NCBI GenBank assembly: GCA_963457665.1
Contig: OY735211.1
Coordinates: forward strand, 41,326,382-41,390,381
Direction: 5' to 3'
From: Thysanoteuthis rhombus
Taxonomy: Eukaryota; Mollusca; Cephalopoda; Oegopsida; Thysanoteuthidae
Length of the DNA stretch: 64,000 nt
The notes under the pieces were generated by a model. The model was not told the DNA's origin. It did no database searches and saw nothing but the letters and a program-made list of their open reading frames with translations. Made by a program: the position numbers and the translations under genes. Positions 33,679 through 44,724 of the stretch are shown one piece after another; positions within the stretch are counted from its first letter, which is position 1, and each line of letters begins with the position of its first letter.

Positions 33679-33821
33679 GGCATCTTCTGTCATCTTCACA
33701 TATATTTACTCTCTCACGCACTTGTACAATCTCTATCGTTCACCGTGACGCAAATATGTTATTTTTCTTCCCTTTCTATATCTGACTATACCACTTATAC
33801 ACAGCAACAACGCATCTAGAC

Positions 33822-33894
33822 CTTCAATTTCTCTCTCTCTCCATCTCTCTCTCTCTCTCTCTCGCACACACGCACACACACACACACACGCGCG
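33822..33894. repeat. (CT)n/(AC)n microsatellite
   Basis: CT to 33862, then CACACG/CACACA to 33894. Confidence 0.95.
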
Positions 33895-34217
33895 TATTCA
33901 TATACCCACTTTTTCCTGTTACGTTGGAACACGAACATTTCCAGTTTCTCCCGTGCGCGCTTCGTCTCTTACTCAACCACTTTCAACAGCTACATTCTTC
34001 CCTACTTTCTCTCCTCGTGTCTGCTCTCTCTTTACGTCATACGAACCTATATACGTTGCCATTCCTCTCCAAAACACTTCTATTTACTCTCTCTATGATA
34101 TTCACATACATTTTCCGTCTCGTTCCTTCATTCAAACATTTTCTTTTCCACTGCATTTTTTCCCATCTCAGCTCGCCTCTCTTTAGAATTTACCCCAGAT
34201 ACATACGAAAAAAAAAA
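33895..34217. other. Unassigned pyrimidine-rich DNA
   Basis: Continuation of the C/T-rich strand with no recognised element. Confidence 0.5.
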
Positions 34218-34372
34218 ATCCGATCTCTATAATCATTTACTGAGCTTACGTTAGTTTGGCACAAGGCCATAGAAATGGAGCAGACAGCGGGAATCGAAAT
34301 CGCTCCCACTGCGAGGCGAGCTAGCTGACCACCGTGCTACAATATGCACCCCGTCAAATTGGCATACGTATA
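34218..34372 (-). mobile_element. tRNA-derived SINE (family C), copy 4
   Basis: Minus strand: GTAGCACGGTGGTCAGCTAG (A box), CGATTTCGATTCCCG (B box), then a CTATGGCCTTGTGCC body and CTCAGTAAATGATTATAG. It is nearly identical to the plus-strand copy at 36572-36726 over about 150 bp, with only a handful of differences. Confidence 0.85.
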
Positions 34373-34417
34373 TGCTTTGCATTAGCGTTTAGATTATTTC
34401 ACTTTCTCTCACACGCA

Positions 34418-34492
34418 GGTCCCCTGCCGTAGAGCGATGGTTGGTGACCAATTCTCAGAGACCACTCGCTGAGTTCGATCCTCTATAGGTGA
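34418..34492 (+). mobile_element. tRNA-like SINE remnant (family D)
   Basis: GTAGAGCGATGGTTGGTGAC (A box region, 34430-34449) and GAGTTCGATCC (B box, 34472-34482) at tRNA-like spacing with CCTGCCG...CTCTATAGG pairing weakly. The parent tRNA is uncertain. Confidence 0.5.
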
Positions 34493-34587
34493 GCCACTCT
34501 TTCAGCTCTATTAAGATTAAGCTAAGTAAATATCTTAAATTGAGTCCATACGCAAATAATGGATACAAATATCGTTAAGGAAGAAAA

Positions 34588-34853
34588 CGGGAGTCCGAGG
34601 CATCATAGAATCAATTTTTAAAAAACTTGAATGGTAACGGGCAGGCCATGTTGCAAGAATGACAGACAACCGATGGACATCACGACTCACGACATGGATC
34701 CCCAGAGATCACATGCGAAACCGAGGTTGACAGAATAGAAGATGGAGAGACGAACGAGATTAATTGAGAAAATACTGGCTCCGCGACGCCTATGATAGAG
34801 AAATGTGGCGGATCCAGGGGAAGGTGTATGTCCAACGACAGATGTTAAAAGAC

Positions 34854-34891
<38 letters not shown>
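34588..34891 (+). mobile_element. RTE-like LINE 3' fragment with (GAT)n tail
   Basis: Encodes, with stops, GHVARMTDNRWTSRLTTWIP, RDHMRNRG, KYWLRDAYDREMW and VYVQRQMLKD-stop, then GAT repeats at 34855-34891. 5'-truncated. Confidence 0.9.
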
Positions 34892-34892
<1 letters not shown>

Positions 34893-34894
<2 letters not shown>

Positions 34895-34953
34895 CTTCTT
34901 CTTCTTCTTCTTCTTCTTCTTCTTCTTCTTCTTCTTCTTCTTCTTCTTCTTCT
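34893..34953 (+). repeat. (TTC)n microsatellite
   Basis: About 20 TTC units, switching directly from the (GAT)n tail of the LINE. Confidence 0.97.
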
Positions 34954-35934
34954 CCCTTCAACACGCTTACTACAGTGGTGCTAAATTCAGCGCGTTTCTT
35001 GCTTTGGCACTAAATGAGTGCGTGCGTACTTGAACATATTGGACATTTCTAACGTGTTTTTGATCAATTGTAGCAACCTTTGGGTATGTTTTGGCCACTA
35101 TAGGCCATTTTTGGATAGTTTTTTTTTTAATTGTGCTTCCTGGCAGTCAAACTAGCGCGAAAATATTTTCAAGTTGGCAACACTAAACAATACCATACGC
35201 ATGAATAGAGATGGATTTGTTGAGACTGGACTATCTGGATCGCTTCAAAATCCTTCCACCCCCTAGACTGGTTTAGGTGGGGTAGATGTTTAAGTGATCC
35301 CTTTCAGGAGGAAATTTCGTCAAAATGATCCCTCGAAACATTCAAGGCATCGAACTTTGACATAAAAACCGTTATTCATTCGGTAAATTTTCTGAACCTT
35401 TCGGATGGTGCACACACACTGACAACTGAGTGATATTGAAAGAAGCAGGTCTGAATATGAGGAGATGAGCAGTCGTAAGTTAGGAGATGAGCGGTCGTAA
35501 GTGCGATCATTCAAAAGAATACCTACAAGAACTTATTCGGTGTAATACATTTGGAGATAATGTATTCAGATTATCATATTCATATGAGTGAACTATATCT
35601 TCTTCAACTCTGTCAATAAAGTAAAGCATTAGAAAAATCAGTTCATTCACATGAACGAGAAAAAAAAAATTTCCAACTCAATCAATCGATAAAGGATTTT
35701 ACCAAATTAATGCATTCAAATGAGTGAACAATCTGTTTAACTCTATTAAAAAGATGAATTAATTCTGATATCCTTCCTAGTTTCCTTGACTCTCCTTCGA
35801 TGACAATAGTTTACAATTAAACATCCCCTCTTGGACTACTTCGGGAAGGAGGAATGTTCAATTGACAAAACTCGGGGAGGAAGATGATCTAATGGCCCTA
35901 AGGCGAAGTGGGGATATTAGTGATCCGGTAATCT
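34954..35934. other. Unassigned DNA with a small duplication
   Basis: A 22-bp unit AGGAGATGAGC(A/G)GTCGTAAG is duplicated at 35459-35502. The ATTCA(T/A)ATGAGTGAAC motif recurs at 35578 and 35711. Nothing else recognised. Confidence 0.5.
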
Positions 35935-36262
35935 TTTCTTGCTTTAATTACTACGCGGATAATTGTCCTTAATGCTACTATATCCGTGGTCCATCATTTT
36001 CAGTATGTTGGCTATCTCCCATGTCGCATAACGTTGATTATTATCAAGCAATGTATTGATTTGATCGTTATCAACCTCAACTGGTTTACCTGACCGTGGA
36101 ACATCGTTTAGCGAACGAAACATTTTAAAGCACTTTTACGTGTTTGATCATTCAATGTACTGCACAAATCTCGTTAAGCGTTTCTGTGGCACTTTTGCCT
36201 TTCTTGAAATTAAAAAAAAAAAACGAATCTTTAATTTTAAAATTAATAAACCCCCGAACGCC
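35935..36262 (-). pseudogene. Mariner transposase N-terminal fragment
   Basis: With one frame change, the minus strand reads GKSATETLNEICAVH (first helix-turn-helix), then NDQTRKSALKCFRSLNDVPR, SGKPVEVDNDQINTLLDNNQ and RYATWEIANILKM. These are typical of mariner DNA-binding domains (consensus RSGRPVEVDDDQIK...). The catalytic DDD domain is missing because the sequence diverges after about 35935. It belongs to the same general lineage as the copy at 42275-43060, which also reads GRPVE...DQ(I/M)(N/K)TL. Between them the two copies cover different halves of the protein. Confidence 0.8.
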
Positions 36263-36571
36263 ACAAAACGTACACGTTGCCATGACAGCTGTGACATTAA
36301 AATCAAAAGCGATCAATTTGAATTCAGTTAATTAAAACTAGAAGCTCTTAGATACAATGTAAGTGAAAGAACCGAACGAAATTTTTGAGAGAGCCTAGAA
36401 TATGACTTTTGAAATCTAGGTCTTCATGAAACCTGTGATATCATGGGTAGGATTTGTTAGACAAATACGTAAAAACCTTTATCCACCCTAACGATTATGT
36501 GATCACACACGCACGCACACACACACACACACACATGTATATACACGCAGTAAACTCGAGTATTTGGGGAA
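36263..36571. other. Unassigned DNA
   Basis: May include the mariner leader near 36263-36340; an AC run lies at 36507-36535. Confidence 0.45.
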
Positions 36572-36726
36572 TATATATACGTATGCTAATTTGACGGCGC
36601 GCATATTGTAGCACGGTGGTCAGCTAGCTCGCCTCGCAGTGAGAGCGATTTCGATTCCCGCTGCCTGCTCCATTTCTATGGCCTTGTGCCAAACTAACGT
36701 AAGCTCAGTAAATGATTATGGAGATC
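36572..36726 (+). mobile_element. tRNA-derived SINE (family C), copy 5
   Basis: Plus-strand partner of 34218-34372: A box TAGCACGGTGGTCAGC, B box CGATTTCGATTCCCG, body CTATGGCCTTGTGCC. It abuts an RTE fragment directly at 36727. Confidence 0.85.
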
Positions 36727-37329
36727 GAATTTGCCTTTGAACCCAGTATAAACAACGCAAAACAGGAGAAAGTAGACTGCGACATCTATATAGGACAACG
36801 AATCTCCATGGAATCAACAGAGGAAGAAAAAATCAAGCAAAGAATCACTCTCGGCTGGCAAGCTTTCGGCAGAGCAAGCTCAAGCTTCAAAAATAAGAAA
36901 ATCGCATTAGTTCTAAAAAGAAAGTGTATGCAACCAATGCATCTTCCCGACAGTCACCTACTAAAACATGAAATCTGACCAATAGACTGACCCACGGTCT
37001 GAGAAGCATGCAGCATTTACAGAAGAGAATCATGCTAAACATCACATGGAGAGATTACAAGACAGCACAATATATTAGAGAAAGAACAGGAGTCCAAGAC
37101 ACCATGGAATCCATGAGAAAACTCAAATGGTAATGGGCTGGTCATGCTGCAAGGATAGCAGACAACCGATGGACATCACAACTCACAACACGGATCCCCA
37201 GAAATCAAATTTGAACCGGAGCCAACAGTATAGGAGATACAAAATCAGGTTCAGAAAATATTGGCTCCATGACGCTCACGATAGAGAGATCTGGCGAATC
37301 CTATCCAATGATAATGATGATGATGATCC
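36727..37329 (+). mobile_element. RTE-like LINE fragment, longest 3' copy
   Basis: Runs further 5' than other copies. The open frame at 36712-36978 reads DIYIGQRISMES, EEEKIKQRITLGWQAFGRAS and FKNKKIALVLKRK. After frame changes come MLNITWRDYKTAQYIRERTG, QLTTRIPRNQI and KYWLHDAHDREIWRIL, then a short GATGAT tail (37312-37327). The segment is the region C-terminal to the RT domain. Confidence 0.9.
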
Positions 37330-39109
37330 GGCTTTTCTTATCAGCACCCATTGACTGTGGCCCTATCACTACATCGTCTCTCTGTACCAGCAAATTAGAT
37401 GTTCTGGAAGTAGAAAGAAGTTGATTTTTAAGCATCGAGCGTCAGAGCTTTTGACCTAAAATTTATTCTAGCAATTTTCGGCACCAAGTTTGTATGTTGT
37501 GCATTGGAAATCAGGATATAAGAATTGGCAGTGGTCAGGGATATAGGCAAGCATAACTGACAGAATAGAGCTATTATGTTTATTATACAAATCGCTTCGT
37601 GTTCAATCCCGAAATTGCAAATTAGATGCCTGTCGTAAAACGATTGTGTTTGTTTGCAAATACGATAAGAGTTTTACCGTGTGGTCAAAGACAAAAATTG
37701 CCCATTCTCGGTGGCCTGTGTCACAACAACGTCAGGTGAAGGAACCCTCAGGATGAGGCTGGCTTCATCTACGTCGTGTGTCGTCCGAAGACAAACATAA
37801 CTGAGCCAAGCCAAAAGGCGATTTATTTGCCCCACCCCCAAGAAATGAAAATGTGACTCAAGGTTGTTATAATGTGGAGCCCGACAGGAAGAGGGAATAC
37901 ATCTAATCCCATCTAAAAGGCCAAGTAACGATGATTAGCGATCTAGTATCGCAGGCTGTTGTCAGTGATTACAATCTGTATTGAGTGCCTTACCATTGCA
38001 GTTCTGCATCAGCTGAAGCAAGACTTGGTTAATCCCATTTCGAAACTGCAAAGATACACTTGAACATTTCCAAATAATGTTTTAGTCTTAAATAACTGAA
38101 AATAAATCGTTTTGTCTGTTTTTTCCCAACTAGTTTAAAATACAGTCAACCACCAAAAAGGCATATTATTCTCAATACTCTCCCACTATGTTGAACCAAT
38201 GATTACGAAACACCTCTCCTGTTACCGGAATTAACACATTTTAAGAAGCATGAAGAAAATGATTAAATTATCAATTTTATTTCAGTTAAATCTTGTCAGT
38301 TTTTATACCCAACGAATTTCAAGCACACTTTCAGAAAACGTTGCTAAAGAAATCTTTCAGTTAAAAAGGCGTGCAAGAAACAAGTAATGCTTTAAAAAAA
38401 AAATCCCTGAATGATGTCAACCCTAGACGGGGGCTCCGAGAGGAATTCTATCAGGAGGTACAACGTTTCTTCAGGGACCCCTTCCCTCGTCTCTTACTCA
38501 TTCTGTTTTTTTTTCCCACTTACATGCAAATATTTTTTTCTGAGATCCCAGGAAATTCTTGAGCTCCTTTTGGCTTCGGGGCCCCCTTTGGACCTCCGGG
38601 CCCGGGTACGACGTTCCTGCACCTCCCTCTCACAGGCCCCGACCTGTACATTCCCTTTCTCCTTAAGCCCTTATCCAAATACTTCAGCGGTCTGTTCTCA
38701 CAAATCAGCTATGTTCACAAACTCCCTGACATATTTACTAACCCAACCGTAAGATCTTAAATAAAAACACCAGTTGATCCCTCCAAACAACGGTTACAAA
38801 GACATCATTTATATCCGACCGTGAGATATATAAAAAAAAAAGAACTTCAACTGAGCAAAATAAAAGGTTTGGTATCCAGAAGCGTTTCACATTGAAATCC
38901 CTGGTTCTCACACCCTCAAAAATGTCTGAAAATACTTGTTTCTCTTGGGTTATTCTCAGTAACATCTGAATATTTGAGAATATGTTGTATGTTAATTATT
39001 AAAAAGCTTCAAAGGTAATAATGATACTGATCAATTCCTTCTGAAGGGAAACTAATGAACATGAAATAGCGTAAAAGGAAATGATTAATTTGATATTTTA
39101 CCATTATTT
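37330..39109. other. Unassigned DNA
   Basis: Includes a GC-rich patch near 38570-38640. Frames at 38371-38752 (+) and 38738-38965 (-) are not recognised. CpG frequency falls near the end of this stretch. Confidence 0.5.
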
Positions 39110-39220
39110 GGTCCAAGTTTGGCACAAAGTCATTTTTGTGGAGCACTTAGCAAAGATCAAAGTCATGTGAAATTAACTTATCTGATTTCACTACTTTGGT
39201 GATCGTATGGTGGTGAAGGG
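39110..39220 (-). mobile_element. tRNA-derived SINE (family C), decayed copy 6
   Basis: Minus strand retains GACTTTGATCTTTGC (B box region) and a GACTTTGTGCCAAACTTGG body; weak A box. Confidence 0.45.
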
Positions 39221-39221
39221 T

Positions 39222-39345
39222 ACACGGAACATTTTACACCCCCCCCCTTACCGGATCAGTAATTCTTATCTCAGGTGAGGAGGTTTAGAAGTTGAGAGCT
39301 TAAGGTCAATGAAGGATAATGGATAATGTTTTGTATTACCCCATA
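39222..39345 (-). repeat. Dispersed repeat family G, copy 4
   Basis: Reverse orientation: GGATCAG, TCTCAGGTGAGGAGG, GAGCTTAAGGTCAATGAAGG and ATGGATAATGTTTTGTATTA match the other copies in reverse. Confidence 0.6.
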
Positions 39346-39724
39346 CCCCATATGTAATATAATGTTCCTTCAACCTATATCCATACAAACGGAATAATGA
39401 CAAAAGGAGTTATTTTTACTTCGAAGTAAATTAAAATCATAGAGTAGTTACATTCATAGAGGTATTGATGAATATGACATGGAGTGCCATGGCAAAAAAA
39501 AAAAAAAACCTGTCCTGATTTGTAATATTCCCGAAACAGGGCTATGAACAGCTGACAAATTCCATAATAAAGAACAAAATTACAAATACAAATATAACTA
39601 AATGATTAGAAACAAGAACCTAAAAATACATGATAAACAGTTAAAAGACTATAAGGGACTATAAGTATAAATTGACAAAGAAAGTTGTTCTTTCTTAGCA
39701 TTACAATATGAAAAGTTTACATGA
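39346..39724. other. Unassigned DNA
   Basis: AT-rich with an A-run at 39495-39508. Confidence 0.5.
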
Positions 39725-39766
39725 CTATATATATATATATATATATGAATATATGTATATATATAT

Positions 39767-39833
<67 letters not shown>

Positions 39834-39961
39834 ATATATGTATATATATCTGCTCAGGCAGCCATCTGTTGATTTACTCTGAAGAGGCAGCTAGCCTCTG
39901 CGGCTAGCTCAGGCATCTGCATAGACAATGGTATCTCTCGGACATGTGCTCCAATATTTAC

Positions 39962-40057
<96 letters not shown>

Positions 40058-40200
40058 CATATATCTTCTACACAAGCAGTCATATTCTGGGGTTCTCCTC
40101 TAAATGCGCAGTAGGCCCCTGCAGTCAGTTCAGGTGTCTGCTTAAGCAGTGTATCCCTGGACATGTGCTTAAGTATATATTTATATATACAATATACGTA
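39725..40200. repeat. Tandem pair of ~120 bp units in (TA)n
   Basis: Unit 1 (39848-39967) and unit 2 (40069-40195) share CAGGCAGCCAT/CAAGCAGTCAT, GCAG(C/T)(T/A)(A/G)GCC...TGC(G/A)G, (A/T)CAGG(C/T)(A/G)TCTGC and CGGACATGTGCT/TGGACATGTGCT. Each is embedded in TA arrays (39725-39845, 39960-40052). Confidence 0.75.
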
Positions 40201-40203
40201 CAT

Positions 40204-40368
40204 GATTATAAATTGGGTTATATATTAAATCTTATTTGAAATGATCTCCTTTCATTACATGGTTAATGTATCACTTGGCCTAGACAATGGAAATTGAATT
40301 AACAAAATGGGGCTGCTACAGGAATTGAGCCTGTGACTGATCCGATCATATATCCATTTCTTAATGCA
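40204..40368 (-). mobile_element. tRNA-derived SINE (family A), 5'-truncated
   Basis: Minus-strand tail (AAATGATCTCC...CCTAGACAATGG) followed by the end of the head (GGGCTGCTACAGGAATTGAG). The A box half is replaced by ATATATCCATTTCTTAATGC, a module recurring beside other copies. Confidence 0.8.

Positions 40369-40369
<1 letters not shown>

Positions 40370-40459
<90 letters not shown>
40370..40459. repeat. (TA)n microsatellite
   Basis: 90 bp of TA with one GTA break. Confidence 0.97.
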
Positions 40460-40461
<2 letters not shown>

Positions 40462-41536
40462 CCTTGTTGCTTTGAGTACCACTGTCAATTGAAAGAGTCG
40501 GGTTTGGCTTTGTACAATGTCCCACTTGGCCATTAAACTCAATTAAGCTGACCTTTGGGCTATTCACATACAGGACCTGAAAATATGTGGAAAACCCTCC
40601 TGGATCTCCTTTTGCCAAGCCATGCTATCATATACATGCACATACACGTCTGAATCAATGAAGTAGTGTCTTGTTTACCCGATTCAGTTACAATTCTATT
40701 ACGTGTTAACTTGTTTATTCCAGTTTTCTCAACCTCTTATCCATTCTGATCTACTTGAAAAATGTTTTTCGAAGGGCTCCTAATCAAGATATGCATACAC
40801 CAGGTCAGGTAAAAGATATCATTAGAAAAAATAACAGATAAGGATTTTTAGTCTAAACAGATTAGAGCCGCAGTCAAAACTCTATCTTGGTAGATATAGA
40901 TATTAGAAAAAAGGTTTCCATTCTAAACACCTAAAACACTTCAATTCTTTTGTTTTATTTAGCTTCTTTTCCTTTTGTAAATTTCTGGGTGTTAGTTATG
41001 AATAGAAGGAACATCATCTGGTCCATGTATCCATGGTAGCTGTAGACAAATTTTATGCTTAACATACCCTTGAATTATAGCACTGGACATTGTTTTTGTC
41101 ATGTACAGCAATTGATCTCAAGAATTGACATCCTTCATTCCAGTAAGCACTTATTGGATCAGTGTATTTCCTGCATTTCTGACTGATCGTTTGTCTAAAT
41201 AAATTCATAGCATCATTATTCAGTCATCAAAGTATTTTCCTTAGCTTTCTATGCTTGTACATCAACTCTCAACTAAATTGTAAATTCTAACATTGAATGA
41301 TGATTTGAGTATTGATTTAATTAGTTATTCAAGGATTTCTTTTTTGAATCTTGTCTTTGTTAGGACTACAAAGCAGACAACTAGAGTTTCATAGAGTAAA
41401 ATGGTGATAGCTTGAGGGTGATGGGTCTGGAGAAGACGCCATATGCAGAAGAATTTCTTGTCACAATCCCACGATCCTTTGCTGCATAAGATTTGCAACT
41501 TGAGGACAGGCATCTCCTCCAATATTATATTTAAAT
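40460..41536. other. Unassigned DNA
   Basis: CpG-poor AT-rich DNA; the 41325-41576 minus frame is not recognised. Confidence 0.5.
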
Positions 41537-41938
41537 AGGTGTTGTTGGTCACTCGATAGAAACAGACACATGACAAACATCTTTTGGCAGCATGTCATGT
41601 ATGGGGTGATCAATTATGAAATCGGAAAAAAGGTTGGTCAATGAACAAGTGACTTCTCTCACCTTTTGTTGGGCATGTGATCACTTAGCAAGTCTTAATT
41701 TTCAAAAAAAAACAAGTGAAAATGCTGCTGGACACAAATTAAGAGATCAATTTAGCATTAACTTACTTTGCAAATTGACCTCCCCCCGCACTAAAAACTA
41801 GGGGGGAGGGTATGAAACAAAAAAAAAATGTTTGAAGTGGCCTGTATGCATGATACATACATACATACATTGCCAGCCAGCCAGAACTTCTTGAAAACTA
41901 AAGAAACCTATGTTGACTGTTTTGGATGGTTTCTAACG
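41537..41938 (-). mobile_element. TIR element family H, copy 3
   Basis: Minus-oriented copy with both ends: GGTCACTCGATAGAAACAGA at left and TTTGGATGGTTTCTAACGA at right. Blocks TTTTGGCAGCATGTCATG, CTTCTCTCACCTTTTGTTGG and ATTGCCAGCCAGCCAGAAC are kept. Confidence 0.85.
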
Positions 41939-42274
41939 AACTAATTGCTCACTGCAGCAGTTTTACCGCAATTCAGAAATTCATAATGAAGAAATCCCTT
42001 TGAATCCTATTAAACACAGAATGACATTTTCTCTCAAAAATTCAATTTAAGTTGAGTTGTTGAAGACTGTCTTGGATCAAGGCATAATTTGGTACTCGCT
42101 CAAAATGTTCATAAATTTCTGAGTTTTTTATTGTTAAATGTCTATCAATCCATTTAGAGAAAGAAAATTATTTCAATGTTAAGTATGGACAGGTTTCGCA
42201 TAAGAGTGAACCTCTACAACCTTTGTGATCCAGGCTACAGCCCAAGTTTGCCAAATAGACATGCTGGCTCAAAG
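41939..42274. other. Unassigned DNA
   Basis: Lies between a family H copy and a mariner; nothing recognised. Confidence 0.5.
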
Positions 42275-43060
42275 TACAGGTTGGCCAAAAAAATCATTCT
42301 TTGTTTTTTATCAAATGGCATCAAGAACATTCAGTTTCATTTATCTTCATTCAAAGTATCATTTTTGATTGTGTTGTATCAAAAGTGAAGATTTCTTGCT
42401 GAACGATGCTCAATGGTTTGGTAGACCAGTTGAGATTGCTAGAGATCAAATGAAGACATTAATTGAGAATAACCAACATTAAACAATACGGCACAGGGCC
42501 AACATCTACAAACTATGCAAATCAAAAATTATTTGCATTAACTTAATCATGTTAGTGGCTTTGATGTGTGGCTTCCACATAAGTTGAGAGAAAAAACCAA
42601 TAACATCATGGAAGACAAGAGATGTGGAGCAAGTGAAAAAAACCACTGTTATCCATACCAAAGGATAATCTTCATCCAAAGAAGGTGATGTTGTGTATAT
42701 TGTGAGATTGGGCGGGAGTTCTCCAGTATGAGATACTTCTGGAGAAGCAAACAAATGATTTACACAAATTTACACCTACTGAAGGCAACCAATTGATAAA
42801 AAGTATTCGGAATTAGTTAGGAGACCAGATGTTTCTTTGATGGCTAGCCAATAACTGTTAAAGTTTGCTTGGGATGTTTTCAATCATTCGCTGTATCCAC
42901 CAGATATTGAAACTTGAGATAACCTTTTATTCTGGTCTTTAAAGAATTCTCTTTATGAAAAAAAAAAAAAATTTCAATCACCTGAAAGACTGCAAAAGGT
43001 ACCGAGAGCTTAGATATGGTGGAACAGAATAGTAAATATGTAATTCAATGGGATTAATAT
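42275..43060 (+). pseudogene. Mariner transposase remnant, central and C-terminal
   Basis: Starts with a mariner-type terminal repeat (TACAGGTTGGCCAAAAAAAT). In three frames the plus strand reads WFGRPVEIARDQMKTLIENN, then ANIYKLCKSKI, HVSGFDVWLPHKLRE (family: YVSRFDVWVPHELSE), EGDVVYIVRLGG, RPDVSLMASQ-stop-LLKFAWDVFN, SLYPPDIET (second catalytic Asp region, YSPDIAP) and DNLLFWSLKNSL (third Asp region, DYHLFRSLQNSL). The N-terminal helix-turn-helix is deleted, many frameshifts and stops are present, and the right terminal repeat is not evident. A 13-A run near 42959 sits inside the C-terminal part. Confidence 0.85.
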
Positions 43061-44264
43061 TTAAAAAGAATTGAAAAATTGAATAAAAAAATATCTCCTC
43101 CCTGCTATTATGGTGGATCGAAGATAAAAAAAGATGTTGAACAAGACTGGCTGCTGCAGGGTTAAACTTCTCATCAGCTTCTTTTCTGACTAGAGGTGAT
43201 AACTGCAACTTTTGTACTGTATATATGACAAATAAATAATTATAGAAATGTATGTTTTTTGAACAAACATACTTATTCATTAGAATGAAATAAGCTCACA
43301 TGTATCTGTATGATAGATTTTCATTTATATCTAAAACTTGTCGATTAAGCTCAGTCAATAAGACAGCTTCCTGGCAATCAGTTGATCATTTCTCCAAATC
43401 ACGGTGGGGGAATATGGATTTTTATAAAGTTTACACCCTTCATTTTGGTGTGTTGTTCTGGCTCTTTTTACAGCAAGAAAACAAAGTCAACTCCAGACTT
43501 TGTATAGAAGTTCAACTATTAATTTCTGCATTCAATTTCAAATAGGAGAAATGCATCTGCTATGTGATACCATGTCAGATTTTGGATTTAGCGTTCCTGC
43601 TTCAAATCAACAACTAGAGTCATTCAAGGCTAAACCTCTAGTGGAAGGTATGTACTTCAAAATTCTCTTCCAATACAAATGATTCAACATTATTTAAACG
43701 TGTCAGATTAAAAAAAATTTATTCTGAAAGCAGAAGTGTAAATGAATATCATTGTCTGTTACATTTTGCCAGTCATTTTGATCCTCTTTGCTATGAGCTG
43801 TAAAAAAAAAAAGAAAAATATGGGAAGACCAACAATAGACAGTTCAGTCTCACTATAATTATAATCCTGGCAACTTCAACTCAAGCTACCTAATCTGGTT
43901 TCAGTTGAAACCAGATGAGAGTCATGATACAAATTTGGGATTAATGTAAATTGATCAAATAAATTTACAGGCTTAAAACTTTCTAAGGAATCTCAAAGCA
44001 CAGGTTTATCTTTCTATGCATTTCTTTGTTTATTTTCAACCAGAATGAACCCAGAATTTTTAAGCATTTGCAAGAAAAAAATCTTCAAGGGAGACTATTC
44101 TGTAATAAGCATCTAATAGCTATCTCCCTTGACAAATGTTACAATCAGAAAATATGACCAATCACATGAAAAATTATATAAGTATATTTATCAGCTTCTC
44201 AAAGGAAAATCCTTCTACCCCCGGTAAAGAGAAGAATCTTTTTTGTTTTAAACCAGGTCACAAT
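43061..44264. other. Unassigned DNA
   Basis: Frames 43300-43545 and 43500-43682 (+) are short and unrecognised. CpG-poor. Confidence 0.5.
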
Positions 44265-44724
44265 AATTAGACACTGCCAACTAACTGTCAACATAGGTTT
44301 CTTCAGTTTTCAAGTTGGTGTGGCTGTCTGTCTCCCTGGTTGTCTGGCTGATTGGCTATGTATATATGTATTGTGAGTACAGGCCGTACTAATGGAACTA
44401 GGGGGCTGAAACGTTCTCCTCATTATGATAAGAAAAAATTTTTTTTTTGTTTTTTGAAAATGATCTTCCCCAAATAAATTTTTAGAGAGGGGGTTCAATT
44501 TACAATGTAAGTATATGGTAAATTGATCCCTCAGTTTGTGTCTGTTGGTTTTTTGAAAATTTTGACTTTTTAGTGCTCACTGCCCAAACAAAAGGCGAGA
44601 GAAGTAACTCAGTCACTGATCACCCCTTTTACCAATCGTTTGATTGATCATCCCCAACAAGGCATGCTGCCAAAAGTTATTGGCCACGTGATGGTTTTTT
44701 TTATTGAGTGACTCACCAGACCTG
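44265..44724 (+). mobile_element. TIR element family H, copy 4
   Basis: Full-length copy: CTGTCAACATAGGTTTCTTC, TTTTCAAGTTGGTGTGGCTG, CCAAACAAAAGGCGAGAGAA, TGATTGATCATCCCCAACAA and the right end ACGTGATGG...TATTGAGTGACTCACC. Confidence 0.85.

Noticed and set aside
33292..33785. Ser/Leu- and Arg/Glu-rich frames
   Set aside because: Translations of (CT)n and (GA)n tracts.
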